52,448 nt of DNA from Candidatus Binatia bacterium (GCA_036504975.1 DASXUF010000008.1:1-52448), one strand, 5' to 3'; shown: positions 1-8,748, numbered from the stretch's first letter. Notes: a model not told the origin generated them from the sequence alone. Translations and numbers: made by a program.

Positions 1-791
1 TTGTAAGTATGCTCGCCGTTGAGCAGCGCCTGAAGCTGCGCGTAATGTTCGACCCCTCGGTCTTCGCACATCCTTAAAAAGATAATCCGGTCGATGGTGC
101 GTTGGACGGCGAAGTTGAGGTCGCGCACGCTCAGTCTGGGATTGCGCAGGGCCAAGTTTTTTGCCAGCGCCTCGCGCCAGCTTTCTATTTCCGCCAGGAA
201 TTGAGCATCGACGGGAGAGGTTCCGCGCTTGCCCTTGCCGGTTTCCGCGAACTTGTCGAAGGAACCCTGGAGAATCGCTTCCTTGGAAAAGACCTTGGCG
301 ATCTCATCCCAACGCGTTTCGTATTCGTCATAGGTGAAGTAAAGCACTCTCCCCGTGCTCGCCTTGTCCGTCTGTTTCGGCGCAAAGCGGCAATCGTAGA
401 CGGCGAACTCGGCGAAATTGGTCAGGATCGACAAGGGCAGCTTGGCGCTCCACGCGTAGCGGCGCAGTTGGTACGCCGGATCGGCGAGGTCCTTGACGTT
501 TACGGAAGGCTTTTTAGCTTCTAGAAAGAACTTGCGCGTGCCGCCGATGCGAAAGGAATAATCCGGAGCTTTAGTAGAGCCGCCGAACTTGATCGCATCC
601 TCATGGATCAGGTCTTTATATGCCTCGGCGTGGCCGGCTTTGTTCGCGACATCCCAACCCAGCAGCTCAAACAGTGGGTTGATGAACTCCACGCGAACCT
701 CGGCCTCGCCGTAGGCGGGGTTGCGATAGGATTCGATATTCTGCTCGAACTTCGCGATGAGATGATGAAGTTCCGGCGGCGGCTCGGCCAT
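1..791 (-). CDS. Type IIG restriction-modification protein, N-terminal part (runs off the window)
   Basis: The open frame starts at the ATG at 791 (an in-frame TAA lies just upstream) and is still open at base 1, so about 263 N-terminal residues are present. They resemble the nuclease domain of Eco57I-like type IIG enzymes and of related predicted restriction endonucleases. A PD...ExK-type site is visible: Pro-Asp in APDYSFRIGG followed by FFLEAKKP. Helical linker sequence follows (LRNPRLSVRDLNFAVQ, IIFLRMCEDRG), which normally precedes the N6-adenine methyltransferase domain; that domain lies outside the window. Such proteins cut and methylate DNA from one polypeptide. A solitary HsdR-like or BREX-type protein cannot be excluded from this fragment. 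Confidence 0.75.
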   Translation of the reverse strand, partial: MAEPPPELHHLIAKFEQNIESYRNPAYGEAEVRVEFINPLFELLGWDVANKAGHAEAYKDLIHEDAIKFGGSTKAPDYSFRIGGTRKFFLEAKKPSVNVKDLADPAYQLRRYAWSAKLPLSILTNFAEFAVYDCRFAPKQTDKASTGRVLYFTYDEYETRWDEIAKVFSKEAILQGSFDKFAETGKGKRGTSPVDAQFLAEIESWREALAKNLALRNPRLSVRDLNFAVQRTIDRIIFLRMCEDRGVEHYAQLQALLNGEHTY

Positions 792-837
792 GGAGACCGA
801 GTTTAACTGAGATATAGGTTTGCAGGCAAGAAAGAAT

Positions 838-1065
838 TTATTTGGCGGGTTGCGGCGGCTCCGGCATCTTCTGGATCGGCAGGCGGAGGCCGGGCTTTTG
901 CGGGTTGCGCTCCTGGCAGGTCTGGATCAAGAACATCAGCACCCCAACGGAAATGACGATCGAGGCCAGGGTGATGAACGGCGTCAACAGGGCGCTCCAA
1001 CGCTCGCGGCGGCGCTGCGCCTTGATCTGCTCGAGTATTTCATCTTTTTTTTCTTCCACGGGCAT
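838..1065 (-). CDS. Small single-pass membrane protein, unknown function
   Basis: This 75-residue protein has a charged N-terminal helix (MPVEEKKDEILEQIKAQRRR), one hydrophobic segment at about residues 27-47, and a proline-rich tail (KMPEPPQPAK). It begins 6 bases after the stop of the ABC permease gene and runs the same way, so it is probably the last gene of that exporter operon. No family was recognised. The amphipathic helix followed by a clean membrane span makes it more credible than a chance frame. Confidence 0.55.
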   Translation of the reverse strand: MPVEEKKDEILEQIKAQRRRERWSALLTPFITLASIVISVGVLMFLIQTCQERNPQKPGLRLPIQKMPEPPQPAK

Positions 1066-1071
1066 TGGGCG

Positions 1072-1836
1072 CTAGGCCAGGTGCCGGCTCAATACTTTGG
1101 CGCCGAGCCAGAACATCGCGCCGTCGAAGAAAAGCAACACGATCGCCATCACAAGGAGCCGCGGCCCGTCCCAGCCGGCGAGGATCAGCGAGCGCATCGC
1201 GTCGATCGCGTAGGTCATGGGATTTATTTGCGCGGCGAGCCGCATCCAGGCCGGCAGAGTCTCGAGCGGGACAAAGGCGCTGGAGAGAAAGGTGAGCGGT
1301 AGGGCCGTCAGTCCCATGATAGCGAAGAAATCGCCGTGGTTTTCCAGCGCAAACGCAAGCATCAGCGAGATGACCGTTACACCGAAGCCGAGCAACAGGC
1401 CGATCGCGAGCAGCGCCGCGGCGCCGCCCAACCCGGCGGCGATGCGCACGCCGAAGATAAATCCAAGCGCGAGAATCAGCAAAGACTGGAGCATCGTGGT
1501 GAGATTGACCGCGAGAAAGCGGCTGACCAGGATGGAGCTGCGCGAGATCGGCGCGCTCATCAGCCGCAAAAGAAATCCGTTCTCCCGGTCGAAAAGCAGG
1601 GGAATGCCGCCGGCCATGCTGTTGCCGAAAGCCGTGAGCGCGAGGACCCCCGGCAGGAGATAGCTGCGGTAGTTTTCACCGACGGAGTCTCGCGCAAGGC
1701 CTTGAAACGCGCCGCCCATGAAAATCAAGAGAATGATCGGATTCAAAAGGTTGAAGGCGACGCTGAACGGCTCGCGCTTTAGATGGATCATCCATCGTCC
1801 AAACTGCGCCTTGGTCTCCTGGGCAAACTCAGGCAC
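1072..1836 (-). CDS. ABC-2 type exporter permease (DrrB-like)
   Basis: An inner-membrane permease of about 254 residues with six predicted hydrophobic segments (for example NLLNPIILLIFMGGAF and MLQSLLILALGFIFG), typical of the ABC-2 family that exports drugs, lipids or polysaccharides. The start chosen is the GTG at 1836, which overlaps the last codons of the ATPase gene by 8 bases and gives VPEFAQETKAQ. An open frame extends further upstream, but that part is only the shadow of the ATPase gene. The overlap implies translational coupling of ATPase and permease as one half-transporter pair. The substrate cannot be told from sequence. Confidence 0.85.
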   Translation of the reverse strand: MPEFAQETKAQFGRWMIHLKREPFSVAFNLLNPIILLIFMGGAFQGLARDSVGENYRSYLLPGVLALTAFGNSMAGGIPLLFDRENGFLLRLMSAPISRSSILVSRFLAVNLTTMLQSLLILALGFIFGVRIAAGLGGAAALLAIGLLLGFGVTVISLMLAFALENHGDFFAIMGLTALPLTFLSSAFVPLETLPAWMRLAAQINPMTYAIDAMRSLILAGWDGPRLLVMAIVLLFFDGAMFWLGAKVLSRHLA

Positions 1837-2806
1837 CGTTCGATCCTCCCTCGGAGAACGGACGGCCGGCGTAATGGAGAAATACGTCGTCCAGGCCGGG
1901 ACGGCTGTAAGTGATGGATTGAACGGATATACCCGCGGCAGCGGCGGCTTCGAGGATCTTCGGCACGGCCGTTTCGTTGCTCTCGACATATATTTTGAGA
2001 CGCGTGCCGTCTTTCATCGACTTTTGGACCATCGATAGCCGCGAGACGGCTCGTTCCAGATCGTCGAGCGCCGCGCCGTCCTGGCCGTTCGCGTTGGCGA
2101 TTTCCACCGAGACGACGTCACGGGCAAGCCGGCTTCTCAGCGCCGCCGGCGAGTCCAAAGCGACGATTTTGCCGCGATCGATGATCGCGACCCGATCGCA
2201 TAGCCGTTCCGCCTCGTCCATGTAGTTCGTGCAGAGAAAGACCGTCGTTCCCTCCTGCTTCAACCGCAGGATATGATTCCACACGTCGCGTCGCACCTGA
2301 ACGTCGAGGCCGAGCGACGGTTCGTCGAGCAGGATCACCGGCGGCCGATGGAGCAAGCCGCAGGCGAGATCGAGCTTCTTCTTGGTGCCGCCGGAAAGAT
2401 GGCGCGCGCGGCGGTCTTCCAGGCCGGCCATTCCGACCAGGGCGAGCGCCTCTTCGATTCTGCTTTTACGCGCGGCGGACGGCAGGTGGTAAAGGTCGGC
2501 GTAATAGTTGAGATGCTCTCGCGCCGTAAGGTACGGGTCGACCGTCAACTCTTGCGGCACGTAGCCGATCATGCGGCGCGCTTGGGCGGGATTTTTCACG
2601 ACGTCGACTCCCGCCACCTCGGCTTTGCCCTCATCCGGCCGCACCAGCGTGATCAGAATCTTGACCGTGGTCGTCTTCCCGGCGCCGTTCGGCCCCAAAA
2701 GCCCGAAGATCCCTCCACGCTCGACTTCGAGGGAGACTCCGTCCAGCGCGATAACGGTGCCGAAAAATTTCTTCAGGCCTTCGATGCGGACGACGGGTTC
2801 GGACAT
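1829..2806 (-). CDS. ABC exporter ATP-binding protein (DrrA-like)
   Basis: This 325-residue cytoplasmic ATPase drives the adjacent ABC-2 permease. Walker A is GPNGAGKT (38-45), the ABC signature LSGGTKKK (137-144) and Walker B VILLDEP (157-163). The C-terminal 100 residues form the extra domain common in DrrA/CcmA-type exporters. It is the first gene of a minus-strand operon (ATPase, permease, small membrane protein) and is divergent from the sulfatase gene across a 128-base spacer that must hold both promoters. Daunorubicin-resistance annotation is only by family; the real cargo is unknown. Confidence 0.9.
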   Translation of the reverse strand: MSEPVVRIEGLKKFFGTVIALDGVSLEVERGGIFGLLGPNGAGKTTTVKILITLVRPDEGKAEVAGVDVVKNPAQARRMIGYVPQELTVDPYLTAREHLNYYADLYHLPSAARKSRIEEALALVGMAGLEDRRARHLSGGTKKKLDLACGLLHRPPVILLDEPSLGLDVQVRRDVWNHILRLKQEGTTVFLCTNYMDEAERLCDRVAIIDRGKIVALDSPAALRSRLARDVVSVEIANANGQDGAALDDLERAVSRLSMVQKSMKDGTRLKIYVESNETAVPKILEAAAAAGISVQSITYSRPGLDDVFLHYAGRPFSEGGSNGA

Positions 2807-2934
2807 CTCGATTGAGAATCATAGTATGCGATCGTTCCGAAGTCCACCGGCCGCCCCTCAGGTCTTAAAGAAACGCCGAAAGCTGCTATGCTGAGCGTGC
2901 ATCGCAAGTGGAAAGAAAACTCTAAGGCGGGGAT

Positions 2935-4491
2935 ATGGTTCATCCTAAAAATTCCATCGTTTCGAATGTTTTCCGGCTGATTGTGGAGGTCCTGCTTGCC
3001 GTCTTGACCGCTGGTTCGGCTGCCGCTGTCACACCGGCGAGCAAGCTTCAACCACCGGCTTATGGGAAACCTAACTTCATCGTGATCCTAACCGACGATC
3101 TCGACCTCGCCTCGGTGGAGTTCATGCCCAAGCTCAAAGAGCTCGTGACGAAGCATGGCACAGTATTCTCCAACTACTTCGTAACGGACTCTCTTTGCTG
3201 TCCGTCGCGCGTGTCGCTGTTGCGCGGCCAGTATCCCCACAACCATCGAGTGCTGAGCAATGCCAAACCCGAAGGCGGTTTTGAAAAGTTTTATGAGCTG
3301 GGTGAAGAGCAATCCACGCTCGCCATCTGGCTGAAAGCCGCCGGATACCGAACCGTTCTCTTGGGAAAATACCTGAATGAGTATCCGGGGAAGCAGTCCT
3401 TGTACGTGCCTCCGGGCTGGGACGAATGGTATGCAGTCATGGATCATCGGGCGGTATTTTTTAATTATCGTCTCAATGAAAACGGTCGGGCGGTATCGTA
3501 TGGCCACGATGCGAACGCTTACGAGGCCGATGTGCTCGCCGCCAAGACGGTCGACTTCATCGCCCGGACGAGCGCCGGCGGCAAGCAGCCTTTCTTCATC
3601 TATCTGGCGCCGTCGGCGCCGCACGTGCCTGCGATACCCGCGCCCAGACATGCCGAGGCGTTTTCTCACGCGGCGGCTCCCAGGACGCCGGCATTCAACG
3701 AGACGGATCCGAGCGATAAACGCCACCTCAGTCCGCTTTCCCCGAATGACCTCCAGCGATTAGACCGGCTCTATCGAATGCGCCTGCAATCACTGCTTGC
3801 CGTCGATGACATGGTCGAAAAAATCGTCATCGCACTGCAAGATCAGGGATTGCTCGACCAAACTTATATTTTCTTCACATCCGATAACGGCTTTCATTTG
3901 GGGGAGCATCGACTGAAAGCAGGCAAAGGGACAGCCTACGAAGAGGATATCCACGTGCCTTTGATCGTGCGCGGGCCAGGCGTTCCCCCCGGCAAAACTC
4001 TTAAGCAACAGGTGCTCAATATCGATCTCGGACCGACGCTGGCGGAACTTGCCGGAGTACACCCTCCGGATTTCGTGGACGGCCGATCGTTCAGTCCGCT
4101 GCTTACGGGGGCGCCTTTAGCTCCTCCTGCGTGGCGCGAGGACTTTGTCGTCGAATACTGGTCCCCCACGCCGAACCGGCCAAGAAGAGACGGTCTACTT
4201 CGGCGGTGGGTCGCCTCTCTCGTCCGCTCGCATTCCACGCCTCCCGAATCCCCGGAGAACGCCTCCATCAATCTGCCCGACTATGTCGCACTCCGGACCA
4301 AGAACCATCTGTATGTGGAACGCGCGAACGGGGAACGAAAGTTATACGATCTCAACGCCGATCCTCATGAGCTGCACAATCTAATTCAATCCGCCGCCCC
4401 CGGCTTGATCGCGCGCCTCTCGGAGCGTCTTGCAGCACTCGAGCATTGCGCCGGCGCGAGCTGCCGGCAAAATAAAGCCAGATTGCTTTGA
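2935..4491 (+). CDS. Secreted sulfatase, N-acetylglucosamine-6-sulfatase-like
   Basis: This 518-residue sulfatase has an N-terminal hydrophobic signal sequence ending near AGSAAA (residue 31), so it is exported. The alkaline-phosphatase-fold core begins at PNFIVILTDD, with metal ligands D54 and D55. The maturation signature C-x-P-S-R is at C88-R92 followed by LLRG; one of the paired cysteines would be oxidised to formylglycine. Further sulfatase features are APHVP, the DNGFHLGEH segment that carries metal ligands, and a C-terminal LYDLNADPHELHN motif. The closest type appears to be glucosamine-6-sulfatase/heparan-type enzymes. No formylglycine-generating enzyme is encoded next to it. It is transcribed alone. 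Confidence 0.9.
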   Translation: MVHPKNSIVSNVFRLIVEVLLAVLTAGSAAAVTPASKLQPPAYGKPNFIVILTDDLDLASVEFMPKLKELVTKHGTVFSNYFVTDSLCCPSRVSLLRGQYPHNHRVLSNAKPEGGFEKFYELGEEQSTLAIWLKAAGYRTVLLGKYLNEYPGKQSLYVPPGWDEWYAVMDHRAVFFNYRLNENGRAVSYGHDANAYEADVLAAKTVDFIARTSAGGKQPFFIYLAPSAPHVPAIPAPRHAEAFSHAAAPRTPAFNETDPSDKRHLSPLSPNDLQRLDRLYRMRLQSLLAVDDMVEKIVIALQDQGLLDQTYIFFTSDNGFHLGEHRLKAGKGTAYEEDIHVPLIVRGPGVPPGKTLKQQVLNIDLGPTLAELAGVHPPDFVDGRSFSPLLTGAPLAPPAWREDFVVEYWSPTPNRPRRDGLLRRWVASLVRSHSTPPESPENASINLPDYVALRTKNHLYVERANGERKLYDLNADPHELHNLIQSAAPGLIARLSERLAALEHCAGASCRQNKARLL

Positions 4492-4568
4492 CACCGGTGT
4501 CCCCTCGCCTCGCCATCACGTGGAAAAAAACTTGTCAATGAGCGGGAATTCGAATAAAACGGAGGGGC

Positions 4569-5546
4569 ATGAAGCGAAGCGGTCTGGTCATCGACGCGCA
4601 TCATCATTGGATGCCGGAAGAGCACTACCGCCGCCCCGAGCTTTACGTCCGTCAAGACGAGGAAGTGGTCCACGACTCGGACCGCTTTCGCATCCATCGC
4701 GCCGGAGTCCAGCTCTTTTCCCCGCCCAAGATGACCTCGCGGATCGACGAGCAGATGAAGGCGATGGACCGCGCCGGCGTCGATCAAGCGGTGCTCCATG
4801 CCGGCGTGTGGCTCGACTGGGTCGATCTCAAAGCCGCGCGGCTCATCAATGACAGAATGGCGGAAATCGCGGCGCAATACCCCGGCCGCATCATTCCGCT
4901 CGCCCACGCGCCGCCGCTCGAACCCGACGGCGCGAAAGAGTTGCGCCGCGCGGCGGTGGATTTGGGCTGCAAAGGCGTCGCGATTAATACGCACGTCGGC
5001 GGCGTCCTGCTCGACGACGAGCGGTTGTACCCTTTCTATCGCGCGGTGTCGGATCTCGACGTTCCGATTCTGGTCCATCCGGCGGCGGAGATTCCACTGG
5101 CCCATCCGCACGGCATGGAACAGTTCAACCTCACGAGAAATCTCGGCCGCGCCTTCGATACGACGATCAACATCGCCCGCCTGACGCTCGGCGGCACGCT
5201 CGATCGCTTTCCCAACCTGCGCTTCGTCTTCTCGCACATGGGCGGCGCGTTTTTCGCGATCAAGAACCGCTTGAACCCGGCGTACTTCGACAAGCGCGGG
5301 AAAGGATTCTTCGAGAAATACAAGCGGCGGATCTTCGTCGATACCGCGCCGCCGTTCTGGAGCCCGGAAGAGATCCGCTTCGCCGTGGCTATGATGGGCG
5401 AGAGCCAGGTCCTAATGGGGAGCGATTTTCCCACCGTCGATCTTCTGCGCGACGCGGTCAGGATCGTGCAGAGGGCAAAGACGACGGCGCGGGTGAAGAA
5501 GAAAGTCCTGGGGGAAAACGCGCGGCAGTTGTTTTACACGCGCTAA
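4569..5546 (+). CDS. Amidohydrolase-2 family metal-dependent hydrolase
   Basis: A 325-residue TIM-barrel enzyme of the ACMSD/amidohydrolase-2 family. The metal-binding His cluster opens the protein (VIDAHHHW, residues 8-14). Later landmarks are VPILVHPAAE, FSHMGGAFF and MGSDFPTVD, the last giving the catalytic aspartate. Family members hydrolyse or decarboxylate aromatic or cyclic acids; the substrate is not predictable. The ATG at 4569 follows a GGAGGGG ribosome site. The small zinc-ribbon gene follows after 23 bases, and the two are likely co-transcribed. Confidence 0.88.
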   Translation: MKRSGLVIDAHHHWMPEEHYRRPELYVRQDEEVVHDSDRFRIHRAGVQLFSPPKMTSRIDEQMKAMDRAGVDQAVLHAGVWLDWVDLKAARLINDRMAEIAAQYPGRIIPLAHAPPLEPDGAKELRRAAVDLGCKGVAINTHVGGVLLDDERLYPFYRAVSDLDVPILVHPAAEIPLAHPHGMEQFNLTRNLGRAFDTTINIARLTLGGTLDRFPNLRFVFSHMGGAFFAIKNRLNPAYFDKRGKGFFEKYKRRIFVDTAPPFWSPEEIRFAVAMMGESQVLMGSDFPTVDLLRDAVRIVQRAKTTARVKKKVLGENARQLFYTR

Positions 5547-5569
5547 AAGTATTCCGAACGGAGAATGAC

Positions 5570-5722
5570 GTGGCCCAACCCGAGCCGCCCAAGACCAAGG
5601 AGGACAACTGGTGGGAGTTTTGCCCCATGTGCAACTCGAAGCTCGTCAACCAGAAATGCCGCTTCGTCTGCTCCAATCCCGAGTGTCATTACTTTCAGAG
5701 CTGCAGCGAGTTCGACGCGTAA
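5570..5722 (+). CDS. 50-residue zinc-ribbon protein
   Basis: A short gene starting with GTG at 5570, with GGAG six bases upstream, ending in TAA at 5722. The product has two metal-binding knuckles, CPMC (with NWWEF before it) and CRFVCSNPEC, followed by two more cysteines near the C terminus (FQSCSEFD). This is a rubredoxin-like or zinc-ribbon arrangement, so it probably binds zinc. It lies 23 bases after the amidohydrolase gene in the same direction. The function is unknown; a metal-binding accessory protein or RNA/DNA-binding ribbon are both possible. Confidence 0.75.
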   Translation: MAQPEPPKTKEDNWWEFCPMCNSKLVNQKCRFVCSNPECHYFQSCSEFDA

Positions 5723-5723
5723 G

Positions 5724-5841
5724 GGAATGGAGTGATGGAGTCATGGAGTAATGGAATGGGTCCCCAACCACGCCGCGCTCCGGGACTTCGACATCTCCAT
5801 GCCGCAATACTCCAATACTCCGACGCTCCATTACTCCAATA
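5724..5841. repeat. Intergenic inverted repeat made of iterated TGGAGTAATGGA words
   Basis: The spacer between the zinc-ribbon and CinA-like genes carries a run of TGGAG/ATGGAG words on the left (5724-5760) and the complementary CTCCA/ACTCC words on the right (5806-5841). The best perfect arms are TGGAGTAATGGA (5744-5755) and TCCATTACTCCA (5827-5838). The RNA would fold into a long imperfect hairpin between two co-directional genes. Confidence 0.8.
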
Positions 5842-5848
5842 GTGTTTT

Positions 5849-6583
5849 ATGGCCAAGACCGCGGGCATCGTGATCATCGGGAATGAGGTCCTCTCCGGGA
5901 AAACCCAGGACACAAATTCCCATTACCTTTCGAAGGAGCTCCGCGCGCTCGGCGTCGAGTTGCGTCGCGTCGTCGTCATCCCAGACGAGATCGAGCTTAT
6001 CGGCCGCGAGGTCGCCGCCTTCTCGCGCCAATTCGATTTTGTCTTCACGACCGGCGGCGTCGGTCCGACGCACGACGACGTGACGATGGCCGGCATCGCC
6101 CACGGGTTCGGTGTCAAGGTCATGCGCCATCCCGACCTCGAGCGGCGGCTGCGCGAGCGCCACGGCGCGAACATCAACGAGGCGCGGCTGCGCATGGCGG
6201 AAGTGCCGGAAGGCGCGGAGCTGGTCGGCGATTGGTCGCTCTTCGGGCCGGTGGCGAAAATGAAAAACGTCTACATTTTTCCAGGTATTCCCAAGGTCCT
6301 GGTGGACCGCTTCGAAGCGATAAAGGAAAGCTTTCGCGAGGCGCCTTACTTTCTAAAAATTATTTATTCCAAAGAGGGCGAGGGCGTCATCGCCTCGACT
6401 CTGAACGATCTTCTCGTAAGCTTTCCCGAGCTTCTCCTCGGCTCTTATCCGGTGCTGGACAATCCCGACTACAGAGTGAAGTTGACGTTGGAATCCAAAG
6501 ACCGGGCCTACCTCGATCGCGCCTTCGACAAACTCCTGGGCGCGCTGCCTGAAGGATCGATCCTGCGTACCGAGGGAAGCTGA
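5849..6583 (+). CDS. CinA N-terminal-type (MoCF-binding fold) protein
   Basis: This 244-residue protein matches the N-terminal domain of competence/damage-inducible protein CinA, a relative of MoaB/MogA. Visible motifs are GNEVLSGKTQDTNS at the N terminus, FTTGGVGPTHDDVT (about 70-83) and the later IFPGIPKV and LGSYP segments. Full CinA proteins add a C-terminal nicotinamide-nucleotide amidase domain, absent here, so this is the short stand-alone form. Proposed activities in the family include ADP-ribose pyrophosphatase; the role here is uncertain. It is followed after 3 bases by the transporter gene, suggesting one operon. Confidence 0.85.
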   Translation: MAKTAGIVIIGNEVLSGKTQDTNSHYLSKELRALGVELRRVVVIPDEIELIGREVAAFSRQFDFVFTTGGVGPTHDDVTMAGIAHGFGVKVMRHPDLERRLRERHGANINEARLRMAEVPEGAELVGDWSLFGPVAKMKNVYIFPGIPKVLVDRFEAIKESFREAPYFLKIIYSKEGEGVIASTLNDLLVSFPELLLGSYPVLDNPDYRVKLTLESKDRAYLDRAFDKLLGALPEGSILRTEGS

Positions 6584-6586
6584 CGA

Positions 6587-8023
6587 ATGGCGGAAATCTC
6601 AACCGGGAATCCTCCTCCGTTCAAACAAGCCGCGTTGCCGCGCTTTCCCGGACTCCTGGCCGCGTTGGGACCGGGCGTCATCTTTCTCGCCCTGGCGCAG
6701 GGGAGCGGCGAGTTGATCTGGTGGCCTTACATCATCGCCAAGTACGGTCTCACGTTTCTCTTCCTTTTGATTCCGGCTTGCCTGCTTCAATTTCCTCTCG
6801 TTTATGAGATCGGCCGTTACACGATGCTCACGGGCGAAAGCATCTTCCAGGGCTTTATACGGCTGAACCGGTTTTTGGCCGCCTTGCTGTGGTTTCTGCT
6901 GACGCTTTCCTTTCTCTGGTTCGGCGCCTTTGCCGCTGCCGGCGGGACCTCTCTCGCGGCGCTGACCGGAATTCCCTCCGGCTGGAGCGCCCGCGGCCAG
7001 ACTCTCTTCTGGGCGTACGCGACGATGCTGGCATTTTTCTCCGCGATCATTTTGAGCGGCGTCATCTACCGGCTGGTGGAAGCGTTCATGTGGGCGGTTT
7101 CCGTCGTGACGCTGGTCGGGCTTCTCTGGGCGAGCGCCCATCCGGACGTGTTGGCGGCGCTGCCGCCTTTTCTAAGAGGCTTGTTCGTTCCCCAAACGCC
7201 GATGCCGAGACCGTGGGATTCGGCGGACGCGACGAGACTCCTCACCGCGATCACCTTCGCGGGCCTCGGCGGCTTCTGGACGCTTTTCTATTCCTACTGG
7301 ACGCGCGACAAAGGCGTCGGCATGGCGCATTACATGGGCCGGATCACCGGACCGGTGACGGGGAAGCCGGAAACGATTCCCGATTCCGGTTTTGTTCCGA
7401 GCGCCGGAGCCGGCCTTTCAGACCTTCCGAAATGGCGGCGCTTCATGGTTTGGGACGTCGGCATCGGCATCGGCGGCAATCTGCTGACGACCTTGATGAC
7501 CTGCCTCTTGGCCTACGCGCTGCTTTTTCCGAAAGGACTGCTGCCGCAGCACTATGAGCTGGCGGTGGTGCAGAGCCGTTTCTTCGAGGTGAGCTGGGGC
7601 TGGATCGGCAAAGTTGTTTTCTTGGTCGTCGCCGCCGCGTTTCTTTCCGACACCTGGCTCGCGACCGTCGACGCCGTGAGCCGCATCCACACCGATTGCG
7701 TGTACGCGTTCTTTCCCAAGGCGCGAAAGCTTCCGGTCCGCTCCTGGTATCTCATCTTTCTTTTTCTCCTGACCGCGATCACTTCGGCCACGGTTTTAAC
7801 GAGCGAGCCGGGACCGCTGATCCTGCTTTCCGCCGTGATCGGTTTCATCGGCACGGTGATTTATTCCGTCGCGCTCGTCTTTCTCAACCACGTCTATCTG
7901 CCGCGCCATCTCCCCGCCGCGGCGCGGCCGGGAAGGCTTAGTCTCGTTTTCCTGGTCGTTTCATGCACCGCTTATGCGCTTCTCGCCGTCGCCTATCTGC
8001 TCGCGGTGGGCGGATTTGTTTAG
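6587..8023 (+). CDS. Nramp-related membrane transporter lacking the usual metal-site motif
   Basis: A 478-residue polytopic inner-membrane protein with about 11 hydrophobic segments and an Nramp (SLC11)-like pattern starting LGPGVIFLALAQGSGELIWW. In canonical Nramp proteins helix 1 carries Asp-Pro-Gly-Asn; here the same place reads Gly-Ser-Gly-Glu (39-42). The Met-Pro-His helix-6 motif is also missing. It therefore belongs to a divergent Nramp branch whose substrate may not be Mn or Fe. It starts 3 bases after the CinA-like gene. Metal transport is inferred from fold only. Confidence 0.8.
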   Translation: MAEISTGNPPPFKQAALPRFPGLLAALGPGVIFLALAQGSGELIWWPYIIAKYGLTFLFLLIPACLLQFPLVYEIGRYTMLTGESIFQGFIRLNRFLAALLWFLLTLSFLWFGAFAAAGGTSLAALTGIPSGWSARGQTLFWAYATMLAFFSAIILSGVIYRLVEAFMWAVSVVTLVGLLWASAHPDVLAALPPFLRGLFVPQTPMPRPWDSADATRLLTAITFAGLGGFWTLFYSYWTRDKGVGMAHYMGRITGPVTGKPETIPDSGFVPSAGAGLSDLPKWRRFMVWDVGIGIGGNLLTTLMTCLLAYALLFPKGLLPQHYELAVVQSRFFEVSWGWIGKVVFLVVAAAFLSDTWLATVDAVSRIHTDCVYAFFPKARKLPVRSWYLIFLFLLTAITSATVLTSEPGPLILLSAVIGFIGTVIYSVALVFLNHVYLPRHLPAAARPGRLSLVFLVVSCTAYALLAVAYLLAVGGFV

Positions 8024-8040
8024 CGGCTTGCGGGACAGAA

Positions 8041-8748
8041 TTAGAAGAGACCGTCGTTGCCGATTTCCCAGCCGAGGAAGAGGCCGAAGAGGACGCTCGC
8101 CAATCCCGCCGCCAGGCGTATCCAGCGGTTGAGAGCGGTGAATCTCTGCGCGGTCAAGATGAAGGGCAGCCCGATCAAGCTGCTGAGGACGAGCATGCCG
8201 CCGACGGAGCCGAAGCCGAAGATCACGATGTAGAGCAGTCCGGCCGTCGGCGACGGAATCGTCGTCAGAACCAGCAGCATGAGCGCGGCGCTGCCGGCCA
8301 GGCCGTGGACCATGCCGACGAAGAAGGGCTTGCGCATCGTCTTGAAGACGTGAGAGTGAGCGTGATCTTCCCGGGCGCTGCCGTGCACGTGGAAGTGGAC
8401 GTGGGTTTCCGGACTGTGGTTGTGGACATGCAAATGCGCCTTCTCTTTTTGGAACGAGCGCCACAAGATATTGGCGCCGAGTATAACCAACATGACGGCC
8501 ACGAGAAACTCCAAGCCCAGGGCGACGCGGGCCGGAATCGTCAGCCGGAGCCCGATGACCAGCACGCCCACCGCAAAAAGCGTCGTCGTGTGGCCCAAGC
8601 CCCAGAAGGCCCCGATCAGAGAAGCCCACTTGAGGTTTTTATGCTCGCTGACGATGGTCGAGACGGCGATCAAGTGGTCCGCGTCCAGAGCGTGCTTGAC
8701 GCCGAGGATCAAACCGAGACCGAAAGCTGCGTAAAGAGTTGGTTCCAT
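8041..8748 (-). CDS. Nickel/cobalt-type permease (NiCoT/UreH-like) with His-rich loop
   Basis: This 235-residue membrane protein carries the NiCoT signature LGVKHALDADHLIAV in its first helix and a second motif GLGHTTTLFAVG. A cytoplasmic or periplasmic loop at about residues 93-125 is very rich in histidine (HLHVHNHSPETHVHFHVHG), a likely metal-sensing or metal-collecting element. The second half (GMVHGLAGSAALMLLVL, SVGGMLVLSSLIGLP) fits the nickel/cobalt transporter and UreH subgroups. Import versus export cannot be decided. It stands alone on the minus strand, convergent with the Nramp-like gene. Confidence 0.85.
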   Translation of the reverse strand: MEPTLYAAFGLGLILGVKHALDADHLIAVSTIVSEHKNLKWASLIGAFWGLGHTTTLFAVGVLVIGLRLTIPARVALGLEFLVAVMLVILGANILWRSFQKEKAHLHVHNHSPETHVHFHVHGSAREDHAHSHVFKTMRKPFFVGMVHGLAGSAALMLLVLTTIPSPTAGLLYIVIFGFGSVGGMLVLSSLIGLPFILTAQRFTALNRWIRLAAGLASVLFGLFLGWEIGNDGLF

